DNA of 33,313 nucleotides from an uncultured Caulobacteraceae bacterium (GTDB taxonomy: Bacteria; Pseudomonadota; Alphaproteobacteria; Caulobacterales; Caulobacteraceae), in assembly GCA_937890965.1 (NCBI GenBank), contig CALAEG010000408.1, positions 1 through 33,313 on the forward strand. Reading direction: 5' to 3'. Below the pieces are notes generated by a model. It was given only the letters and a program-made list of their open reading frames with translations. It was not told where the DNA came from and did no database searches. Shown here in pieces: positions 26,834 through 33,313 of the stretch. The position numbers and the translations under genes were made by a program. Within the stretch, counting starts at the first letter, position 1. Each line of letters begins with the position of its first letter.

Positions 26834-27967
26834 CTATTCAGCGGCGGCGATGGCGGGGAGGCCGGCGATCAGCGGCTCCAGGATCTGGGCGGCCAGTTGG
26901 CGCACCACCGGGACCGCGACCCCGTCGCCGATGACCCGCCAGGCGGCCGTGGCGCCGGCGGGCAGGCGATAGTCTTCCGGAAGGCCCATCAGGCGGGCCC
27001 CCTCGCGGGCGGTCATCAGGCGGCTGCGCGTGCGGCCGCCATCGACGATGACCAGCAGTTGGCGCGAGGAGCCGCCGCCGGGGGTGCGCAGGCAGCCGGC
27101 CAGGCCGTCCAGCCGCAGTTCCGCGCGCTGGATCTTGCCCGGCCCCGTCCCACGCACCCGACGATAGACCGGCGCCGTGATCCGCTCACCGTTCGCCGCG
27201 GCCTTACGCAGGCGCTCGCGGTGCAGCGGGCTCATCTGGCCGAGCAGGGCGGCGGTCTGCGCCTTCGAGCGCCAGGCGACGGCGTCGTCGGGCTCAAGAG
27301 CGTCGGCCAGGGTGGTGTTGCGGGCGTAGGGCGCCGCCAGCCGCCACCAGAGCCAATGGCGTCGGAGGGGCTCGGGCAGGCTATCGAAGGCGCGGCGGAC
27401 GGCGGCGGTGGCGACGGCGCCGGGTACAGAGGAGACCAGCCCGTACGGCGCTTCGCGCGTTGCGATGATGAAGGCCCGGGCGCGCGACTGCGGCAGGAAG
27501 GCCGACGCATTGAGCTCGACCGCGCCGAACCGATAGCCGCGGGCGGCGAAGGCCTGTCCGATGGCGGCGAAATCGGCGCCGCCGGCGGAGTTCAGCAGGC
27601 CGGCGACGTTTTCCAGCACCAGGACACGCGGCGCGCGGCCCTGATCGTCCAGCGCCTCGATCAGGCGCCAGAAACCCCAGAAGGCCGACGATCGCGCGCC
27701 GCCCAGGCCCGCCCGCGAACCGGCCAGACTGACGTCCTGGCAAGGGCTGGACGCCCAGGCCAGATCGGCCGGGCCCGGCAGATCGCCAGCATCGATCGCC
27801 CAGACGTCGCCCGGATGCAGATGATCGCCGCCGAAATTGTCGCGATAGGTCGCGGTCTTCAGCGTGTCGAAATCGTTGGCGAACAGGCAATCCCAGCCGC
27901 GCCCAAGCCCCAGCCGCGCCATGCCGCCGCCAGCGAAGAATTCGTAGAAGGTGAAGGGCCGACTCAC
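26834..27967 (-). CDS. DNA (cytosine-5-)-methyltransferase
   Basis: GTG start; motif I YEFFAGGGMARLGLGRGW, motif IV SSPCQDVSLAG, motif VI LENVAGLL, motif VIII QSRARAFIIA, motif X-like VIGDGVAVPVVRQLA. Confidence 0.93.
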   Translation of the reverse strand: MSRPFTFYEFFAGGGMARLGLGRGWDCLFANDFDTLKTATYRDNFGGDHLHPGDVWAIDAGDLPGPADLAWASSPCQDVSLAGSRAGLGGARSSAFWGFWRLIEALDDQGRAPRVLVLENVAGLLNSAGGADFAAIGQAFAARGYRFGAVELNASAFLPQSRARAFIIATREAPYGLVSSVPGAVATAAVRRAFDSLPEPLRRHWLWWRLAAPYARNTTLADALEPDDAVAWRSKAQTAALLGQMSPLHRERLRKAAANGERITAPVYRRVRGTGPGKIQRAELRLDGLAGCLRTPGGGSSRQLLVIVDGGRTRSRLMTAREGARLMGLPEDYRLPAGATAAWRVIGDGVAVPVVRQLAAQILEPLIAGLPAIAAAE

Positions 27968-27978
27968 AGCTGTGAGTC
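27961..27978. promoter_or_regulatory. Perfect 18-bp palindrome overlapping the methyltransferase start codon, containing two GANTC sites
   Basis: GACTCACAGCTGTGAGTC; GTG start (minus strand) is at 27967-27965. Confidence 0.6.
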
Positions 27979-28009
27979 TAGATCAGGATTGGCCGGAAGT
28001 GTTGAGGCG

Positions 28010-28135
28010 CTACTGCGCCGAGGTCGCGCCGGGCGCGATCAGGTGGGTGTGCTGGACGCCATGGGCCGGCGCCGGCAGCAAAAGGCCGAGCGCTATGCCC
28101 AGCATCGCCCCGAGCCCCAAAATCACCTTGGCCAT
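28010..28135 (-). CDS. Putative 41-aa small membrane/exported protein
   Basis: MAKVILGLGAMLGIALGLLLPAPAHGVQHTHLIAPGATSAQ; AGAGGA Shine-Dalgarno-like 7 nt upstream; hydrophobic N-terminal helix. Confidence 0.5.
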   Translation of the reverse strand: MAKVILGLGAMLGIALGLLLPAPAHGVQHTHLIAPGATSAQ

Positions 28136-28161
28136 CAATCCGTCCTCTAGCGTGTTACCGG

Positions 28162-28186
28162 AATGCAAAAGTCCACCTTCTGTTCC
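28162..28186 (-). promoter_or_regulatory. EcfG/sigma-T-like promoter candidate for the 41-aa sORF
   Basis: Minus strand GGAAC-N16-CATT (one mismatch to GGAAC-N16/17-CGTT). Confidence 0.3.
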
Positions 28187-28342
28187 GTTTAGGTCGGGGC
28201 GCGGCCGGCTGACCGCAAGCGCCCGGCCGGGCGGCGGACCTCGACTTTTTCTCCAATCCGAATAAGCGCCGCTGGGTCTCAAAGACTTGACCCGCCCCCC
28301 GCCGGGCGCGCCAAATGCCGCCAAGGATTTCGAGGAACGACC

Positions 28343-30073
28343 ATGGACCAGCCATACGATCTCGTCGTGCGCGGCGGCCTCGTCCACGACGGCCTGGGAT
28401 CGGCGCCGCGCGAAGCGGACGTCGCCGTCAAGGACGGCCTGATCGCCGCCGTCGGCGCGGTCGCCGGCCGCGGAATCGAGGAGATCGACGCCAGGGGCCA
28501 GCTGGTGACGCCGGGCTTCGTCGACATTCACACCCACTATGACGGCCAGGCCACCTGGGACCAGCGGATGCAGCCCTCGTCCTGGCACGGGGTGACCACG
28601 GTGGTGATGGGCAATTGCGGCGTCGGCTTCGCGCCCTGCCGGCCGGAGGATCACGACCGGCTGGTGCGGCTGATGGAAGGCGTCGAGGACATCCCCTTCC
28701 CGGTGCTCAGCCAGGGCCTGCCCTGGAACTGGGAGAGCTATCCCGACTACCTGGCCAGCCTGGAAAAGCGCCGCTTCGACGTCGATATCGGCAGCCAGCT
28801 GCCGCACGCCGCCGTGCGCGTCTTCGTCATGGGCGAGCGCGGGGCCAATCGCGAACCGGCGACCGAGGCCGACATCGCCGCCATGGCCAAGATCGCCCAG
28901 GGCGCGGCCGAGGCCGGGGCCCTGGGCTTCACCACCTCGCGCACGCTGAACCACCGCACCAGCGACGGCCAGCCGACGCCCACCCTGACCGCCGGCGAGG
29001 ATGAGCTGACCGGCATCGCCATGGGGCTGAAGGCCGCCGGCAAGGGCGTGCTGCAGTTCGTCTCCGACTTCGGCGACGAGGACGCCGAATTCGCCATGCT
29101 GCGCCGCGTGGTCGCGGCTTCCGGCCGGCCGATGTCGTTTTCGCTGATTCAGAACCCGATGCGGCCGCAGTCCTACAAGAGCCTGCTGCATGCGGTGGAG
29201 GACGCCAACGCCGCCGGCCTGTCGATCAAGGCCCAGGTCGCGGCTCGCCCGGTCGGCGTCCTGCTCGGGCTGGAGCTGACGGTGAACCCCTTCACCCACT
29301 ACCCGGTCTACAAGGAGATCGCCGCCCTATCGCTCGAAGAGCGGGTCAAGGCGCTGAAGGACCCGGATTTCCGCGCCCGGCTGTTCGCCAGCCGGCCGGA
29401 AGACGGGATCCGCGGCGCCGGCGGCGGCTTCGTGCGCATGCACCTGATGAGCGACCAGCCGGACTACGAGCCCACCGACGCGACCACGGTGGCGCATGTC
29501 GCCTTGCAGACCGGCGCCGACCCACAAGCGGTCGCCCTCGACCACATGCTGAGCAAGGGCGGGCGCGGCATGCTCTATGTGCCCTTCCTCAACTATGCCG
29601 AGGGCTCGCTCGATCCGGCCTACGCCATGATCAATCACAAGGACGCCATACCGGGCCTTTCCGACGGCGGCGCCCATGTCGGCATGATCTGCGACGGCAG
29701 CTTCCCGACCACCATGATCACCCACTGGACCCGCGACCGCACCCGCGGCCCGAGGATCCCGCTGGAACAGGTCATCCGGCTGCAAACCCGCGAGACCGCC
29801 CGCGCCGTCGGCCTCTATGATCGCGGCGTCCTGGCCCCCGGCTACCGGGCCGACCTGAACGTCATCGACTACGACAACCTGACCCTGCACGCGCCCCAGG
29901 TGGCCTACGACCTGCCGGCCGGCGGCCGCCGCCTGATCCAACGGGCCAGCGGCTACACGGCGACGGTCGTCGCCGGCCAGATCACCTACCGCGACGGCAC
30001 AGCAACGGACGCCCTGCCCGGCCGCCTGGTCCGCGGCGGCAAGGCCGCGCCGCTCGCCGCGGCGGCGGAGTGA
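28343..30073 (+). CDS. N-acyl-D-amino-acid deacylase-like amidohydrolase family protein
   Basis: YDLVVRGGLVHDGLG; VTPGFVDIHTHYDGQATWD metal-binding motif; NCGVGFAPCRPEDHDRLVRLMEGVEDIP; SDGGAHVGMICDGS. Confidence 0.92.
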   Translation: MDQPYDLVVRGGLVHDGLGSAPREADVAVKDGLIAAVGAVAGRGIEEIDARGQLVTPGFVDIHTHYDGQATWDQRMQPSSWHGVTTVVMGNCGVGFAPCRPEDHDRLVRLMEGVEDIPFPVLSQGLPWNWESYPDYLASLEKRRFDVDIGSQLPHAAVRVFVMGERGANREPATEADIAAMAKIAQGAAEAGALGFTTSRTLNHRTSDGQPTPTLTAGEDELTGIAMGLKAAGKGVLQFVSDFGDEDAEFAMLRRVVAASGRPMSFSLIQNPMRPQSYKSLLHAVEDANAAGLSIKAQVAARPVGVLLGLELTVNPFTHYPVYKEIAALSLEERVKALKDPDFRARLFASRPEDGIRGAGGGFVRMHLMSDQPDYEPTDATTVAHVALQTGADPQAVALDHMLSKGGRGMLYVPFLNYAEGSLDPAYAMINHKDAIPGLSDGGAHVGMICDGSFPTTMITHWTRDRTRGPRIPLEQVIRLQTRETARAVGLYDRGVLAPGYRADLNVIDYDNLTLHAPQVAYDLPAGGRRLIQRASGYTATVVAGQITYRDGTATDALPGRLVRGGKAAPLAAAAE

Positions 30074-30129
30074 ATTACCTAGGCCAGCGGGAAGGTGAGG
30101 GTTACGGCCTCTCAGCCTTATCCTGAAGC

Positions 30130-30261
30130 GGCGTACGCCCGTCGAGAGCGCCACCGCGAGTTCCACTCGCGGGGATGCGTTCGCCAACGATTTGGCGAAC
30201 GCCGCTCTCGACCCTCCCACGCGCGAGGCGCGTGGGCCCCTCCTTCTCCCCACGGGAGAAG
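30130..30261. repeat. Compound palindromic intergenic element (potential three-way junction plus two hairpins)
   Basis: Outer GTCGAGAGCG/CGCTCTCGAC encloses CCGCGAGT-tcc-ACTCGCGG and GCGTTCGCCAA-cgat-TTGGCGAACGC; followed by CCCACGCGC-gag-GCGCGTGGG and CTTCTCCC-cac-GGGAGAAG. Confidence 0.7.
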
Positions 30262-30346
30262 TCTGGGAATGTCAGGCCATCGTGGCTGACCAGAATGCAG
30301 CAGGGCGCGTGACAACCGTCCTTCGCCCCTATATACGGCCCGTCCC

Positions 30347-30430
30347 ATGATCCTCGCCGCCAGCCAATTTTACTTTTGGTATTTCGGCTATCCGACGCCC
30401 CTGGCGCCGGCGGAGGATCGCTTGGCCTAA
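30347..30430 (+). CDS. Aromatic-amino-acid-rich leader peptide (27 aa) of DAHP synthase attenuator
   Basis: ATG...TAA encodes MILAASQFYFWYFGYPTPLAPAEDRLA; 7 of 8 consecutive residues (8-15) are Phe, Tyr or Trp. Confidence 0.88.
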   Translation: MILAASQFYFWYFGYPTPLAPAEDRLA

Positions 30431-30455
30431 CCCAACCCAAGCCGAACTTCCCGTC

Positions 30456-30482
30456 AGCCGCCAGGGTCCTGGCGGCTTTTTT
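30456..30482 (+). terminator. Attenuator terminator upstream of DAHP synthase
   Basis: AGCCGCCAGGGTCCTGGCGGCT stem-loop followed by a T-run (TTTTTT at 30477-30482). Confidence 0.9.
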
Positions 30483-30524
30483 GTTGCCCGCCAGCTCCCC
30501 AACCCCCCTCCTGGAGCCAGCCCA

Positions 30525-31613
30525 ATGTCCCCCTCGACCGACGACCTTCGCATCGCCCGCCTGGAGATGCTCAGCCCGCCCTCCCAGGTGATCGGCGAGG
30601 CGCCGTCCAGCTTCATGATCGACGAAATGGTCGAGGGCGCGCGGGCCGCTGTGCACAACATCCTGCACGGCGACGACGACCGGCTGGTGGTTATCATCGG
30701 CCCCTGTTCGATCCACGACCCGAGGGCGGCGCTGGACTACGCGGGGCGGCTGGCGGAGATGCGGCGGCGGCACGAGGGCGAGCTGGAAATCCTCATGCGG
30801 GTCTATTTCGAAAAGCCGCGCACCACGGTGGGCTGGAAGGGGCTGATCAACGATCCGGGCCTGGACGGCGGCTTCCGCATCAATGACGGCCTGCGCCTGG
30901 CGCGCCGCGTGCTGCTCGACATCGCGGCGCTCGGCCTGCCGGCGGCCTGCGAATTCCTCGACGTGACCACCCCGCAGTACATCGCCGACCTGGTCGCCTG
31001 GGGCGCGATCGGGGCGCGCACCACCGAGAGCCAGATTCACCGCGAGATGGCGTCGGGCCTGTCCTGTCCGGTCGGGTTCAAGAACGGCACCAATGGAGAC
31101 GTGAAGATCGCCATCGACGCGGTGCTGGCGGCGCTCAACCCGCACCATTTCCTGGCGGTGAATAAGGATGGCCGCGCCGCCATCGCCACCACCCTTGGCA
31201 ATGACGACGCCCATATCGTTTTGCGCGGCGGGGTGACGCCCAACTATGACGCCGCCTCGGTCGCCGCCGCGGCCGCGGAGCTGGCCAAGGCCGGCCTGCC
31301 GCAGCGGCTGATGGTGGATGCGAGCCACGCCAACTCCCGCAAGCGGCACGAGAACCAGCCCGGCGTGATCGCCGACCTCTGCGCCCAGCTCGCCGGGGGC
31401 GAAGGCCGCATCATGGGGGTGATGGTCGAGAGCCACCTGCGCGCCGGCCGCCAGGACCTGGTCCCCGGCCGCCACCTCGCCTACGGCCAGTCGATCACCG
31501 ACGCCTGCATCGACTGGGAGACCTCGGTGACGGTGCTGGACGACCTGGCCGAAGCGGTGCGGGCGCGGCGCGAGCGGGCCCGCCGGCCAAGCGCGGCGGC
31601 GCTCGGGGCGTGA
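30525..31613 (+). CDS. aroG: 3-deoxy-7-phosphoheptulonate (DAHP) synthase, class I (AroF/G/H type)
   Basis: VVIIGPCSIHDPRAALDYA; LMRVYFEKPRTTVGWKGLINDPGLDGGFRINDGLR; WGAIGARTTESQIHREMASGLSCPVGFKNGTNG; VMVESHL. Confidence 0.96.
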   Translation: MSPSTDDLRIARLEMLSPPSQVIGEAPSSFMIDEMVEGARAAVHNILHGDDDRLVVIIGPCSIHDPRAALDYAGRLAEMRRRHEGELEILMRVYFEKPRTTVGWKGLINDPGLDGGFRINDGLRLARRVLLDIAALGLPAACEFLDVTTPQYIADLVAWGAIGARTTESQIHREMASGLSCPVGFKNGTNGDVKIAIDAVLAALNPHHFLAVNKDGRAAIATTLGNDDAHIVLRGGVTPNYDAASVAAAAAELAKAGLPQRLMVDASHANSRKRHENQPGVIADLCAQLAGGEGRIMGVMVESHLRAGRQDLVPGRHLAYGQSITDACIDWETSVTVLDDLAEAVRARRERARRPSAAALGA

Positions 31614-31629
31614 GGCCGCGCGCGCCTGA

Positions 31630-33159
31630 TCAGTCCGCCGCCATGGGCTCCGCCGAGGCCGGGATCTGGTCGGCGGGTTTGCGTAGCAGCAGCACCAGCG
31701 GGATGGCCGCGAGCGTGGCCAGGAACATGGCGTGGAAGACGTCGGTATAGGCGACCATGGAGGCCTGGCGGGTGACCTCGCCGTTCAGCGCCTCCATATT
31801 GGCCTGGCCGTTCAGCATGGGCGCGGCGATCGGATTGTCCGGCGTCAGGGTCTCGGTCAGCCGGGCGTGAACGATCGAGACGTTCTGCACGAAAACGGCC
31901 TGCATGATCGAGATGCCGGCGGCGTTGCCCAGGTTGCGGATCAGGGTGAAGACCCCGGTGCCGTCGCCGCGCAGATTGGGCGCCAGGGTGGCGAAGGCCA
32001 GCGTGGTCATGGGCAGGAAGATCAGACCCATGCCAAGGCCCTGCACGATCCCGGTCCAGATCATGGAGAAATAGCCCATCTGCAGGCTGAAATGGCTCAT
32101 GCCGAAGAAGGAGATGGCGAACAGCAGAAGGCCGGTGATGATCAGGAAACGCGTGTCGACCCGCCCCACCAGCCGACCGGCGAAGAACATCGAGACCAGG
32201 CTGCCGACCCCCCGCGGCGCCTGGATCAGGCCGGCGGTCATCACCGGGTAGCCCAGCAGGGTCTGGGTCATGCCGGGCAGGAGCGCCATCACCGAAAAGA
32301 CCAGCAATCCCACCGCCAGGCCAAGACCCGTCGCGGTGACGAAGTTGCGGTCCCTGAGCAGCTCGACCGGCAGGAAGGGCTTGTCGGTGGTGGCGCTATG
32401 AATGGCGAAGAGCACCAGGGCCAGGCCCGCCACCGCCGCCTCGATCATGATCTCGGTCGAGTGGAACCAGTCGTTGTTCTGGCCGCGGTCGAGGAAGAGC
32501 TGGAAGGAGGCCAGCATGAGCGAGAGCAGGGCGAAGCCCATGGCGTCGAATCGGAGCTTCTCGCCGTGCCGGCGCTCGTGCAGGAAGGTGGAGACGCCCA
32601 GGAAGCACAGGATGCCCACCGGCAGGTTGATGTAGAAGACCCAGCGCCAGCTGAAATTGTCGGTGAGCCAGCCGCCGAGCACCGGCCCGGCGATCGGCGC
32701 CACCATGATCCCCATGCTCCAGATGGCCATGATCGGGCCGCGTTCCTCAAGCGGATAGGCATCCAGCATCACCGCCTGCGATAGGGGCGCCATGGACGCG
32801 CCGAACGCGCCCTGCAGGATGCGGAAGATGACGATCTCCTGCAGGTTCTGCGCCGCCCCGCACATGGCCGAGGCGATGGTGAAGCCGACGATGGAGACCA
32901 GGAAGACCTGTTTGCGGCCGAACCGGCCGGCCAGCCAGCCGGTGGTCGGCGTCATGATCGCCGCGGCGATGATGTAGGAGGTTAGCACCCAGGTGATCTG
33001 GTCGCCCGAGGCCGAGACCGACCCGGCCATGTGCGGCAGGGCCACATTGGCGATGGTCTGGTCGAGCACCGTCATGATCATGGCCAGCATGATCGAGATC
33101 AGCACCATGGTCCGATTGGGCGCGGGCTCGACGACGGGCGCGGCGGCGATGGCGGTCAC
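31630..33159 (-). CDS. DHA2-family MFS multidrug exporter (EmrB/QacA type)
   Basis: MLAMIMTVLDQTIANVALPHMAGS; LTSYIIAAAIMTPTTGWLAGRFGRKQVF; about 14 TM segments. Confidence 0.92.
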   Translation of the reverse strand: MTAIAAAPVVEPAPNRTMVLISIMLAMIMTVLDQTIANVALPHMAGSVSASGDQITWVLTSYIIAAAIMTPTTGWLAGRFGRKQVFLVSIVGFTIASAMCGAAQNLQEIVIFRILQGAFGASMAPLSQAVMLDAYPLEERGPIMAIWSMGIMVAPIAGPVLGGWLTDNFSWRWVFYINLPVGILCFLGVSTFLHERRHGEKLRFDAMGFALLSLMLASFQLFLDRGQNNDWFHSTEIMIEAAVAGLALVLFAIHSATTDKPFLPVELLRDRNFVTATGLGLAVGLLVFSVMALLPGMTQTLLGYPVMTAGLIQAPRGVGSLVSMFFAGRLVGRVDTRFLIITGLLLFAISFFGMSHFSLQMGYFSMIWTGIVQGLGMGLIFLPMTTLAFATLAPNLRGDGTGVFTLIRNLGNAAGISIMQAVFVQNVSIVHARLTETLTPDNPIAAPMLNGQANMEALNGEVTRQASMVAYTDVFHAMFLATLAAIPLVLLLRKPADQIPASAEPMAAD

Positions 33160-33261
33160 GATGTCCTCAAAGCCTCCCCGACCTTATGAGCGCCCGGCGG
33201 CACCGTGCATATTTTTAGCCTAGTTCGCCGCAGGGAACACTCTCTCCCAAAATACCGCGAT

Positions 33262-33313
33262 CCTTCTCCCCTTGCGGGAGAAGGTGGCCTCCGAAGGAGG
33301 TCGGATGAGGGGT
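33262..33313. repeat. REP-like palindromic intergenic repeat (continues to window end)
   Basis: CCTTCTCCCCTTGCGGGAGAAGG followed by GGCCTCCGAAGGAGGTCGGATGAGGGGT; related copies at 17992-18014 and 30243-30261. Confidence 0.65.

Noticed and set aside
28165-28186. Possible sigma-54 promoter (GG...GC) upstream of the small ORF
   Set aside because: GG-to-GC spacing is 9 rather than 10 nt and other consensus positions do not fit; the EcfG-like match is better.
30095-30289. 64-aa ORF across the compound palindromic region
   Set aside because: Composition follows the inverted repeats; no protein-like pattern or RBS.
1-33313. CRISPR arrays, prophage, IS transposases, tRNA or rRNA genes
   Set aside because: No direct-repeat/spacer pattern, phage structural genes, transposase ORFs or recognisable RNA gene sequence were seen on reading the window.

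Overview
High-GC alphaproteobacterial chromosomal DNA, probably Caulobacterales (Caulobacter/Phenylobacterium-like, judged from protein character and gene order only). Most of the window is ordinary metabolic coding sequence with no prophage, IS transposase, CRISPR array, tRNA or rRNA. Recognisable content: COG3618 amidohydrolase, EF-hand protein, ParB-like protein, DMT transporter, CPT-like kinase plus gluconokinase, acyl-CoA synthetase, M13 peptidase, hisS-hisZ-hisG operon, DsbD, two MaoC-type proteins, SapC, class A acid phosphatase, aguA-aguB-GNAT operon, msrA, class I lysK, MerR regulator plus acyl-CoA dehydrogenase, C5 DNA methyltransferase-cysK-vsr cluster, D-aminoacylase-type amidohydrolase, DAHP synthase, and a DHA2 MFS exporter. 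The most interesting signals are non-coding or very small. (1) A 27-aa leader peptide with the run FYFWYFGY, followed by an intrinsic terminator and a complementary antiterminator segment, sits upstream of DAHP synthase and looks like a ribosome-mediated attenuator reading Phe, Tyr and Trp together. (2) A perfect 18-bp palindrome with two GANTC (CcrM) sites overlaps the GTG start of an orphan C5 methyltransferase in a MTase-cysK-vsr cluster. (3) A compound palindromic element forms a potential three-way junction plus two hairpins upstream of the attenuator. (4) A structured 3'UTR/sRNA candidate lies downstream of hisG. (5) A 41-aa hydrophobic sORF has an RBS and an EcfG-like promoter. No database search was possible.
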